Source: Deltaproteobacteria bacterium (lineage in GTDB: Bacteria; Myxococcota; Polyangia; Polyangiales; B10-G4). From it: a stretch of DNA of 5,822 bases. Positions within the stretch are counted from its first letter, which is position 1; every line of letters starts with the position of its first letter. Below the pieces are notes generated by a model that saw only the letters and a list, made by a program, of their open reading frames with translations, was not told where the DNA came from and ran no database searches. A program made the position numbers and the translations under genes. The stretch spans positions 1-5,822 of the forward strand of contig JAFDCW010000329.1 in the NCBI GenBank assembly GCA_019312705.1, given 5' to 3'. This document shows positions 1 through 5,084 of this stretch, piece by piece.

Positions 1-18
1 ATTGAACTCGCGAGCCCG

Positions 19-468
19 ATGGCGCCGACTACGGCCGCGGCGACCAAATCGGAGCCGCGCCCCTTGCTCACCATCCTTGCGGTCGAGGACGTCGAACGCT
101 CGGCGCGTTTCTATCGAGGGGTCTTCGGTTGGCCCGCCCGCGTCGACGTTCCGGTGTATGTCGAGTTCGAGTTGGCGGGTGGGGCGGGCCTCGGCGTCTA
201 CCAACGCGAGGCCTTTGCCCAAAACCCTGGCCAGGAACCCGCCGTGACTCCCGCCGGCGCTATCTCGGCAACGGAGATCTACCTGCAGCAGGAGAACCTC
301 GACGCGTGCATCGCCAAGCTCGAGGCTCACGGCGCGAAGAAGCTCTCGGAGCGCGCGCCCCGTCCCTGGGGCGACGAGGCCGCCTACTACGCAGACCCCG
401 ACGGCAACGTGGTCGTCGTCGCCGCTCCGCTGTCCGGTGCCGATGGCGGAGAAAACGAATCGAGTTGA
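19..468 (+). CDS. VOC (glyoxalase/bleomycin-resistance fold) family protein
   Basis: This is a 149-residue protein with one vicinal-oxygen-chelate domain, roughly residues 16-136. The family signature is visible: a first strand followed by EDVERSARFYRGVFGW (residues 23-38), a second half-repeat starting near ATEIYLQ (84-90), and a DPDGN turn at 126-130 before the last strand. VOC proteins include glyoxalases, dioxygenases and drug-binding proteins, and fold alone does not give the substrate. Two usual metal-ligand positions look lost: Leu17 where strand 1 often carries His, and Val133 where the residue three after DPDGN is often Glu. A metal-independent binding or accessory role is therefore as likely as catalysis. 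ATG at 19 leaves a plausible short tail before the domain, but no in-frame stop separates it from the window edge and no clear ribosome binding site is seen, so the true start could lie upstream. It is convergent with the DUF1295 gene. Confidence 0.85.
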   Translation: MAPTTAAATKSEPRPLLTILAVEDVERSARFYRGVFGWPARVDVPVYVEFELAGGAGLGVYQREAFAQNPGQEPAVTPAGAISATEIYLQQENLDACIAKLEAHGAKKLSERAPRPWGDEAAYYADPDGNVVVVAAPLSGADGGENESS

Positions 469-474
469 ATCCTT

Positions 475-488
475 CCCCATAGCTGGGG
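475..488. terminator. short hairpin between convergent genes, possible weak bidirectional terminator
   Basis: A perfect 5-bp inverted repeat, CCCCA-TAGC-TGGGG, lies in the 39-base gap between the stop codons of the VOC gene and the DUF1295 gene. The position suits a shared terminator. However, the stem is short and neither strand has a following T-run, so an intrinsic terminator is only a possibility. Confidence 0.25.
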
Positions 489-507
489 CCATCGGAGGTT
501 GCCGAGC

Positions 508-1395
508 TCAAACCCGTCGTCGTGCGAGGGGACCGACGCGCCACGGGATGAGCACCGGCACCCGCCGCGAATGCTCGGCCCAACCTGCCCGCCGGGCGCT
601 CATGCGGCGCTCGATCATCGGGATGCTGACGAAGACGAAGAGCAGGGTGATCGCTGCGGCACCGCCGACGGCGTAGGGGAGGGAGGCGCCGGCGGCGACG
701 GCGAAGAGGGCGATGCCCCACCAGAAGAGCAGTTCCCCGAGGTAGTTCGGGTGGCGGGAGTGGGCCCAGAGGCCGGTCTTCAGGATCGCGCCGGCGTCCG
801 GCTTCCGTTGGCCGTAGTCCCGGAGCTGCCGATCCGCCGTCGTCTCGAGCCAGATGCCGAGGGCCGTGGTTGCGGCAGCGACGCCGTCGATGACATTGAG
901 CTCTGCCGGGCCCCTGGCCGCGGCGAAGTACGCGACGGTCCCGCCGAAGGTGAGGGCCGTCGGGAAGAAGTGGATGCCGAGGAAGCTCACCAACCAGTAG
1001 GCGCCGCCGGTCCTTTCCCGCAGGTCTCGGTAGCGCCAGTCTTCATGACTCAAACCGGGCCAGCCGCGGAAGAAGCTGTAGGTCAGGCGCGCTCCCCAGA
1101 TGAAGATCAAGGCGAAGGCGAGGGCTTGCCGGACCGTTACCGCGTTGCCTTCGAGGGCCAGCCAGCCCATGGCCAGGACCGGCGGGGCGACGGACCAATA
1201 GGGGTCGTAGAGGCTCGAGTTCGAAAAGCCGACGCTGAACGCGAAGACGACCAACGTCGCCACGACGTCGGCTGCACCGAGGCGCAGCCACGGGTCGTGA
1301 CCCGCGAGAAGGAGGCCCACTCCGAGGGCCATGGCGGTGGCGAGCAGATAGGCGGCGCCCTGGGCGACGAGGCCCCGGCGCCGGTCTCCGTCCAT
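508..1395 (-). CDS. DUF1295 / steroid 5-alpha-reductase-like membrane protein
   Basis: This 295-residue polytopic membrane protein has several hydrophobic segments, approximately at residues 12-30, 42-58, 68-82, 90-108, 133-158, 170-185, 220-236 and 242-262. The C-terminal half carries the family hallmark GLWAHSRHPNYLGE (208-221), followed by a WWG helix and SIPMIERRM (257-265). The N-terminal half has the DPYWSVAPP motif (64-72). These are typical of the DUF1295 branch of the steroid 5-alpha-reductase / isoprenylcysteine methyltransferase-like superfamily. Characterised superfamily members are integral-membrane NADPH-dependent reductases or methyltransferases, and the substrate here is unknown. 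The length is close to the usual one for DUF1295 proteins. The ATG at 1395 lies 4 bases after the acyl-CoA-binding protein stop, so coupled translation is likely. No strong separate ribosome binding site is visible. The neighbouring acyl-CoA carrier makes a lipid substrate plausible, which is inference. Confidence 0.9.
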   Translation of the reverse strand: MDGDRRRGLVAQGAAYLLATAMALGVGLLLAGHDPWLRLGAADVVATLVVFAFSVGFSNSSLYDPYWSVAPPVLAMGWLALEGNAVTVRQALAFALIFIWGARLTYSFFRGWPGLSHEDWRYRDLRERTGGAYWLVSFLGIHFFPTALTFGGTVAYFAAARGPAELNVIDGVAAATTALGIWLETTADRQLRDYGQRKPDAGAILKTGLWAHSRHPNYLGELLFWWGIALFAVAAGASLPYAVGGAAAITLLFVFVSIPMIERRMSARRAGWAEHSRRVPVLIPWRVGPLARRRV

Positions 1396-1399
1396 CTCT

Positions 1400-1651
1400 C
1401 TAGCCGTCTTGGGCGACGAGGCGCTCGACGAGGGCGACGTACGCCGTCTTCGCGGCGTCTTGGCTCGTGCCCTTCTGCTTGGCCCAGGCGTCGTACTTGG
1501 CCCGGCCCTTCACGTCGAGCATGCCCGGGCGCTTGCCCGAGACGTCGCCGGTGCTGCCTTGCTTGTAGAGCGCGTAGAGCTCGAGCAGCTTGTCGTTGCC
1601 GGGGCTCTTCTTGAGGTCCTTGACCCGCGTTTGTGCTTCGCCGAAGTCCAT
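1400..1651 (-). CDS. acyl-CoA-binding protein (ACBP)
   Basis: This 83-residue protein matches the single-domain ACBP family over its whole length; animal ACBP is about 86 residues. It shows the hallmark LYALYKQ (25-31), RPGMLD (41-46), GRAKYDAW (49-56) and a final helix with Tyr71. By alignment to bovine ACBP, the acyl-CoA-contacting residues Tyr28, Lys32, Lys54 and Tyr73 correspond to Tyr26, Lys30, Lys52 and Tyr71, all present. The protein should be a soluble four-helix bundle that binds medium- to long-chain acyl-CoA esters in the cytoplasm and serves as a carrier or pool former. A good ribosome binding site precedes the ATG. The gene sits 25 bases after homoserine dehydrogenase and 4 bases before the DUF1295 gene. 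ACBP is widespread in eukaryotes but patchy in bacteria, so it gives some taxonomic information. Confidence 0.96.
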   Translation of the reverse strand: MDFGEAQTRVKDLKKSPGNDKLLELYALYKQGSTGDVSGKRPGMLDVKGRAKYDAWAKQKGTSQDAAKTAYVALVERLVAQDG

Positions 1652-1657
1652 CGTCTG

Positions 1658-1663
1658 CTCCTT
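1658..1663 (-). promoter_or_regulatory. ribosome binding site of the ACBP gene
   Basis: AAGGAG on the minus strand ends 6 bases before the ATG at 1651. It is one of the clearest Shine-Dalgarno matches in the window and fixes the ACBP start. It lies in the short gap after the homoserine dehydrogenase stop, consistent with independent ribosome loading within one mRNA. Confidence 0.8.
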
Positions 1664-1676
1664 GTGCGGTCTTTGA

Positions 1677-2990
1677 TCAGTCCTCTTCGATGCGCAGGGC
1701 CATCGGAGGCTCCGCCACGTCGTCGAGGGTTGCTATCTCTTCGAGGGCGCCCATCAGGTTCCGCTCGGCCGAGGTGTGGGTCAGCATCACGACCACGACC
1801 GGTCCGTCGTCTTGGCCGATGCCCTCCTGGACCATCTGCTCGATGGATACGTCCGCGGCGCCGAGCACACCCGCGATCCGGGCGAGGATCCCCGGTCGGT
1901 CCCGGACGTTGAATCGCAGATACCAATGGCACCGGTGATCCCCGGGGTCCTGCACTTCCTTGTCCGAGAGGTGGTCCCCCTGAAAGGCCCGGGACGGTAC
2001 CCGACCGTGGGCCCCGACGAGGAGGTTTCGGCCCACGTCGACGATGTCGGATACGACGCTCATCGCCGTCGGCAGGGCCCCGGCCCCGAGACCCGAGGTG
2101 AGGCAGGGCCCGAGCATCGCGCCCTCGACGTAGACGGCGTTCAGCGCCCCGGAGATGCTCGCGAGCACGCTGCCCCGGCGCACCAGGGCGGGGTGCACGC
2201 GGAGGTCGAGTTTGCCGTCGTCGAGGGCCCGAGCTACCGCCAGGGGCTTGATGACGTAGCCGAAGCGGTTGGCGAAATGGATGTCGATGGCCGTGACGTT
2301 TTCGATACCGGCGGTCGGGATTCGGTCCGGGGTCAGGCGCGCGCCGTAGGCCAGGGTCGTCAAGATGGTGAGCTTGTGGGCCGCGTCCCCGCCGCCGACG
2401 TCGAGGGTGGGGTCGGCCTCGGCGAAGCCCTTCTCTTGAGCCTCGCGCAGCGCCTCGTCGAACTCGAGGCCAGCGACGGTCATGCGGCTGAGGATGTAGT
2501 TGCTGGTGCCGTTGACGATGCCCCGGAGCGCGATGATGCGATCCGACGAGAAGGCCTCGCGGAGCAGCCGGATGATGGGTATGCCCCCGGCGACGGCGGC
2601 CTCGAAGTAGAGATCGACGCCCTTGGACTCGGCGACCTCGATGAGCTCCGAGTGCTCGGCGAGCAGTGCCTTGTTGGCCGTGACGACGTGCTTGCCGCTA
2701 TCGATGGCCCGCTGGACGAAGGACTTCGCCGGCTCGATGCCGCCGACGACCTCGACGACGATGTCGATGTCCGGGTCATTCAGAACGTCGTTGGGATCGA
2801 AGGAGAGGGTGCCCGGAGGGGGCTCGACCTCTCGTTTCTTGTCGGGGTCCCGGGCGACGACTCGGCGCACCTCGATGGGAGCGCCGAGGCGCCCTTCGAT
2901 GGTCGCGGCATTGTCGGAGAGCAGCCGGACGATGCCTTGACCGACGACGCCGTAGCCGATGAGGCCGATGCGGATCGTTCGCGATGCCAT
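1677..2990 (-). CDS. hom: homoserine dehydrogenase with C-terminal ACT domain
   Basis: The 437-residue enzyme reversibly reduces aspartate-4-semialdehyde to homoserine with NAD(P)H, in the cytoplasm, at the branch leading to threonine, isoleucine and methionine. In order: a Rossmann N-terminus with GYGVVGQG (12-19), VVEVVGG (78-84) and the TANKALLA loop (104-111); EAAVAGGIPIIR (130-141); GIVNGTSNYIL (157-167); and the catalytic-domain segment from Ala190 to Leu210. By alignment to the yeast enzyme, active-site Glu208, Asp214, Asp219 and Lys223 correspond to Glu191, Asp197, Asp202 and Lys206. A C-terminal ACT domain (about 355-435, with RDRPGILARIAGVLG) is the usual site of threonine feedback control. 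Length is normal for the ACT-containing bacterial form. An in-frame TAG at 3003-3005 with no start codon in between makes ATG 2990 the first possible start, although its ribosome binding site is weak. No aspartokinase or threonine synthase gene is adjacent in this window. Confidence 0.97.
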   Translation of the reverse strand: MASRTIRIGLIGYGVVGQGIVRLLSDNAATIEGRLGAPIEVRRVVARDPDKKREVEPPPGTLSFDPNDVLNDPDIDIVVEVVGGIEPAKSFVQRAIDSGKHVVTANKALLAEHSELIEVAESKGVDLYFEAAVAGGIPIIRLLREAFSSDRIIALRGIVNGTSNYILSRMTVAGLEFDEALREAQEKGFAEADPTLDVGGGDAAHKLTILTTLAYGARLTPDRIPTAGIENVTAIDIHFANRFGYVIKPLAVARALDDGKLDLRVHPALVRRGSVLASISGALNAVYVEGAMLGPCLTSGLGAGALPTAMSVVSDIVDVGRNLLVGAHGRVPSRAFQGDHLSDKEVQDPGDHRCHWYLRFNVRDRPGILARIAGVLGAADVSIEQMVQEGIGQDDGPVVVVMLTHTSAERNLMGALEEIATLDDVAEPPMALRIEED

Positions 2991-3013
2991 TGGGCCATGC
3001 GTCTAACACGAAG

Positions 3014-3021
3014 GCCCGGGC
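3014..3021. other. 8-bp palindrome in the leader of homoserine dehydrogenase
   Basis: GCCCGGGC is a perfect 8-bp palindrome 24 bases upstream of the homoserine dehydrogenase ATG, in the 101-base gap after the lipoprotein gene. Nearby, 3031-3047 could form a G-U-rich stem. Neither looks like a classical threonine attenuator: I see no Thr/Ile-rich leader peptide and no T-run. A palindrome this short could be a protein-binding site or chance in GC-rich DNA. Confidence 0.2.
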
Positions 3022-3091
3022 TCTAGGAAGGTCCGGATCTCGGGTCTCTTGGGGGAATGGGAAGCTCACGGGTCGACTCCTCGCGCCCCCT

Positions 3092-3679
3092 CTACTGCGG
3101 CTTCTGGTACGCGGGCAGCTCGAGGACCACGTCTTGCGTCACTCGAACAGACACGGGCGTGGCGGGGGTGGCCGTCGTGGTCGTGGTCGTTACGGTGGTC
3201 GTCGTGCCCAACCCCGGGACCGGAGCCAGGGGCGCCGGCGATGAGGGGCCCAGCTCTCGGTGGATCTGCCGTCGCAGGTCTTCGACCACTCGGTGGTATC
3301 GCCGATGGATCAGGTGCCGTCCCTCTCGATCGACGCGGTGACGAAGGCCCGAGCTGTCGACGTAGTGGATTCCGAAGCGCCACGGCGCGTAGTCCACAGC
3401 GACTCGAATCATCCATTTGCGATGCGACACGCTCGCCAACATCTGACCCGGTACCTCTTGCTCCGGGTCGAAGCGCTGGTGGGCCAGCGCCCGGATCACC
3501 GCTGCGCGGACTACCTGGGCATCGTGGGCGTGGGTCGCGGTGACGTTGGTCGGGATGGGCTGGAGCCGGCTGCATCCCACCGTCGATACACAGAGGGCAG
3601 CCGCGACCATCCACGGTTGAAGACGGATCGGGGTCCGCCTCTCCGCGTCAGCCGCCGCACCAGGCGTTCGGGTATTCAT
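3092..3679 (-). CDS. putative lipoprotein with Thr-rich C-terminal tail, unknown function
   Basis: I do not recognise a named family for this 195-residue protein. The N-terminus has a basic stretch (Arg14-Arg19), a hydrophobic core (24-34) and Cys36 in the context STVGC. This suggests a lipoprotein signal, though Thr at -3 is not ideal, so ordinary secretion or a long uncleaved n-region remains possible. Residues 51-144 form a compact domain with the pattern VPGQMLAS, a strand of alternating hydrophobics (88-97), HYVDSSGL (105-112) and IHRRYHRVVEDL (124-135). It resembles small uncharacterised bacterial lipoproteins with a Y-x-DS-x-x-L ... IH-x-x-Y arrangement; this is my recollection, not a search. 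A Pro linker leads to ten threonines between 159 and 171, then a short hydrophobic strand. ATG 3679 is preferred over an in-frame TTG at 3691 because GGGAGGA lies just upstream of the ATG and overlaps the TTG. Confidence 0.75.
   Translation of the reverse strand: MNTRTPGAAADAERRTPIRLQPWMVAAALCVSTVGCSRLQPIPTNVTATHAHDAQVVRAAVIRALAHQRFDPEQEVPGQMLASVSHRKWMIRVAVDYAPWRFGIHYVDSSGLRHRVDREGRHLIHRRYHRVVEDLRRQIHRELGPSSPAPLAPVPGLGTTTTVTTTTTTATPATPVSVRVTQDVVLELPAYQKPQ
3171..3206. repeat. low-complexity (GTGGTC)-like tract encoding a poly-Thr tail
   Basis: Degenerate GTC/GTG triplets on the plus strand (ACG/ACC on the minus strand) encode the run of threonines broken by a single Val near the C-terminus of the putative lipoprotein. 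The triplets mix two codons and are interrupted, so this is low-complexity coding sequence rather than a perfect microsatellite. Confidence 0.6.
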
Positions 3680-3682
3680 CGT

Positions 3683-3689
3683 TCCTCCC
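3683..3689 (-). promoter_or_regulatory. ribosome binding site deciding the lipoprotein start
   Basis: GGGAGGA on the minus strand sits 3 bases before the ATG at 3679 (core GGAGG with a 4-base spacer). It is the strongest Shine-Dalgarno match near this gene. An upstream in-frame TTG at 3691 would overlap it, which argues for the ATG. Confidence 0.7.
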
Positions 3690-3716
3690 AAGCAAGTTCA
3701 AGATAAGCGCGCGGAT

Positions 3717-3734
3717 GACTCGGTGTTCCGAGCC
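3717..3734 (-). other. hairpin in the presumed 5' leader of the lipoprotein gene
   Basis: Read on the minus strand, GGCTCGG-AACA-CCGAGTC folds into a 7-bp stem with one G-U pair and a 4-base loop. On the plus strand the equivalent position is an A-C mismatch, so the fold favours the minus-strand transcript. It lies about 38 bases upstream of the lipoprotein ATG, and its upstream side overlaps one arm of the long inverted repeat, so the two pairings would compete. Confidence 0.35.
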
Positions 3735-3854
3735 AGGTCGTCCCCGCCAACGCCAACCACGCAATCCCCGGGCCAGGCCCATCGATGCGCAGTGAGGAGT
3801 CAAAATGCCGCTCATCGGGACATCGGCGTCCGACTGTGCCAACCGACCTGGCTC
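3730..3854. repeat. 11-bp long-range inverted repeat spanning the divergent intergenic region
   Basis: GAGCCAGGTCG at 3730-3740 is the exact reverse complement of CGACCTGGCTC at 3844-3854, with 103 bases between the arms. Flanking bases do not extend the match. Both arms lie in the gap between two divergently transcribed genes, where paired operator sites or a long RNA stem could act. Eleven-bp inverted matches are expected by chance somewhere in nearly 6 kb of GC-rich DNA, but are less likely inside one 238-base gap. Confidence 0.4.
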
Positions 3855-3921
3855 AAGTTCGCATCCCCGAAACCACGTGCTGAGCCGTTGCTCCGGCGCC
3901 TGTGGTAGGAAGGGACGGTGA
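3805..3921 (+). CDS. possible 38-codon small ORF upstream of the 81-aa membrane protein
   Basis: An ATG at 3805 is preceded by GAGGAG (3794-3799) with a 5-base spacer, a good ribosome binding site. The frame stays open for 38 codons and stops at TGA 3919-3921, overlapping the GTG start of the next gene as GTGA. This arrangement is typical of translational coupling. The predicted peptide starts MPLIGTSASDC, is basic near its end, and has Cys at 11, 29 and 33, the last two as CSGAC. Against it: about a third of its codons end in A or T, more than in the neighbouring genes; it uses rare-looking codons; and I recognise no homologue. It could be a leader peptide, a real small protein, or chance. 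Confidence 0.3.
   Translation: MPLIGTSASDCANRPGSSSHPRNHVLSRCSGACGRKGR
3907..3914 (+). promoter_or_regulatory. ribosome binding site of the 81-aa membrane protein
   Basis: AGGAAGGG lies just before the GTG at 3918; its AGGA part is 7 bases from the start. This supports the GTG as the initiation codon despite it not being ATG. Confidence 0.65.
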
Positions 3922-4163
3922 CCCCCGAGGTATGGCTCCTGGTTGGCTGGATCCTGGTCGGCGCGGCCTTCCTGGTCGTGCACCTGGTCACCCTCTGGTT
4001 GTGCATCCGGGCGAGCAATTTGACCCCGGCGGCGAAGGTTATCGCCCTCATCCCCCCGGCGACCCCGGTCGTGGCTTGGCGCTCCGGCCTGCGTTTCCAG
4101 CCCATCTTGTGGGCGGTCCTGGGTGCCCTCTACGTGGGTCTCCGGTTTTCCTTCGAGGGCTAA
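3918..4163 (+). CDS. small membrane protein, unknown function
   Basis: This 81-residue protein starts at GTG with a good ribosome binding site. It has a long hydrophobic segment at about residues 6-30 (WLLVGWILVGAAFLVVHL...) and a second near 62-76 (PILWAVLGALYVGLR). A moderately hydrophobic, Pro-containing stretch lies between them (VIALIPPATPVVAWRSG, 41-57). Two to three membrane passes are likely in the inner membrane. No catalytic motif or named family is recognised. The gene is co-directional with the TPR gene 72 bases downstream and with prmA, so the three may share a transcript. Codon use is GC-biased like its neighbours, and the hydrophobic pattern is not what antisense noise would give, which supports a real gene. 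A role as an accessory subunit of the following envelope TPR protein is only a guess from position. Confidence 0.75.
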   Translation: MTPEVWLLVGWILVGAAFLVVHLVTLWLCIRASNLTPAAKVIALIPPATPVVAWRSGLRFQPILWAVLGALYVGLRFSFEG

Positions 4164-4235
4164 TCCCTAGGGGTCGTGGTCGTTCCTGCGGCTGATCCTC
4201 GACGGGGTCGGCGGGTCTCCGCTATCTTTCCGGGG

Positions 4236-5084
4236 ATGCGGCCCATCCTTTCATCGCTGACCCTGGTTTCGGCTCTCCTGTTGAGCGCGATGGGCGCCGG
4301 CCCCGCCGAGGCCCAACGGAGCAACCCCCTCATCGAACAGGGGCAGGCTCAATACGACGAGCTTCGCTACGAGGAGGCGCTTCAGACCCTCTCCGCGGCC
4401 CTGGTGCGATCGGGAAATAGCAATCGCGACCTCGCGACAATCTACCAGCACCTGTCCCTGACCTACCTCTCCCTCGGGCGGCAAGAAGAGGCGGCGGGGG
4501 CCTACCGGAGCCTGCTCGCGATCGACCCGGAGCACTCGCCCGGCGACGACGTCTCCCCGCGCTTCCGCACTTTCTTCGAGGGCGTGCACCAACACTGGGA
4601 CAGCGACGGTCGCCCCGGGCTGCCCCCTCCGGCGCCGGTGACGATTCGCCACAGCTCGCCTCCCGAGTCCGAGCCGGACACGGAGATCCCCCTCGACTGC
4701 GAGGTGGAAGACCCCGGCGACCGCGTCGCGCAGATCATCCTCGCCTATCGCCAGGGAAGCGACGACGTCTTTCGTCGCGTCGACACGGCGCTCGCCGACG
4801 GACGCTATAGCGCGGTCATCCCCGCCGAAGCCGTCGCGCCTCCGCTGGTCGAGTACTACTTCGAGGGCCTCGATAGCACCGGTCTGCCGGTCGTGGCTCG
4901 CGGAGACGTTGCGGCTCCGTTGCGCGTCGCGGTGCCCGAACCGAGCCGAAGTATCCTGACCCGCTGGTGGTTCTGGGTCGGGGCGGTGGCCATCCTCGGC
5001 GGCGTTGCTGCCGCGATCGGGGTCGCCGCGTCACAGTCCGGATCCCCCACGCCCCAAGGGACCTTCGTCATCACCGTGCGATGA
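4236..5084 (+). CDS. secreted, membrane-anchored TPR-repeat protein
   Basis: From ATG 4236 this is a 282-residue protein with a signal peptide (hydrophobic 3-20, likely cleavage after AEA at 26). Two TPR-like repeats follow at about 32-60 (EQGQAQYDELRYEEALQTL) and 66-99 (LSLTYLSLGRQEEAAGAYRSLLAIDP). A Pro-rich linker (128-150) leads to a beta-rich domain with CEVEDPGDRVAQIILAYR (155-172) and LVEYYFEGLD (204-213), resembling periplasmic domains of TPR proteins common in Myxococcota. The end is a Trp-rich membrane anchor (WWFWVGAVAILGG, 244-256, continuing to about 266) and a short tail GTFVITVR. An in-frame GTG at 4176 would add 20 residues ahead of the signal peptide and has a poorly spaced ribosome binding site, so ATG 4236 is preferred. 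TPRs mediate protein contacts; the partner is unknown. The stop overlaps the prmA start. Confidence 0.85.
   Translation: MRPILSSLTLVSALLLSAMGAGPAEAQRSNPLIEQGQAQYDELRYEEALQTLSAALVRSGNSNRDLATIYQHLSLTYLSLGRQEEAAGAYRSLLAIDPEHSPGDDVSPRFRTFFEGVHQHWDSDGRPGLPPPAPVTIRHSSPPESEPDTEIPLDCEVEDPGDRVAQIILAYRQGSDDVFRRVDTALADGRYSAVIPAEAVAPPLVEYYFEGLDSTGLPVVARGDVAAPLRVAVPEPSRSILTRWWFWVGAVAILGGVAAAIGVAASQSGSPTPQGTFVITVR

Noticed and set aside
499..1614. 371-codon open frame on the plus strand opposite the DUF1295 and ACBP genes
   Set aside because: It is a shadow of two well-supported genes. The translation is Glu/Arg/Gly-rich and matches nothing I recognise.
2996..2998. ATG just upstream of the homoserine dehydrogenase start
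   Set aside because: It is in a different reading frame from the enzyme. The in-frame TAG at 3003-3005 confirms ATG 2990.
1776..3026. 416-codon open frame on the plus strand opposite homoserine dehydrogenase
   Set aside because: It lies antisense to a clear enzyme with all family motifs. Long antisense frames arise routinely in DNA with strong G/C third-position bias, and the translation is low-complexity (Asp/Val/Gly/Arg-rich) with no recognisable domain.
3700..3730. ECF-sigma-like GGAAC promoter element for the lipoprotein gene
   Set aside because: GGAAC occurs on the minus strand, but the nearest TCT-like -10 is about 21 bases away, too far for the usual spacing, and no sigma-70 pair is convincing.
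3693..3860. Direct repeat CAAGTTC at 3693-3699 and 3854-3860
   Set aside because: It is only 7 bases with no extension on either side, well within chance for a gap of this size.
3648..3983. 111-codon minus-strand frame covering the divergent intergenic region
   Set aside because: It overlaps the starts of both the lipoprotein and the 81-aa protein, has no good ribosome binding site that I can see, and its composition is not gene-like.
4165..4172. CCCTAGGG palindrome after the 81-aa protein stop codon
   Set aside because: It is a perfect palindrome with no loop, so it cannot form a useful RNA hairpin. There is no T-run, and 8 bp is expected by chance.
4176..4235. Upstream GTG start extending the TPR protein by 20 residues
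   Set aside because: It would place a Pro/Arg-rich stretch before a well-formed signal peptide, and AGGGG is only 2 bases from the GTG. ATG 4236 is better.
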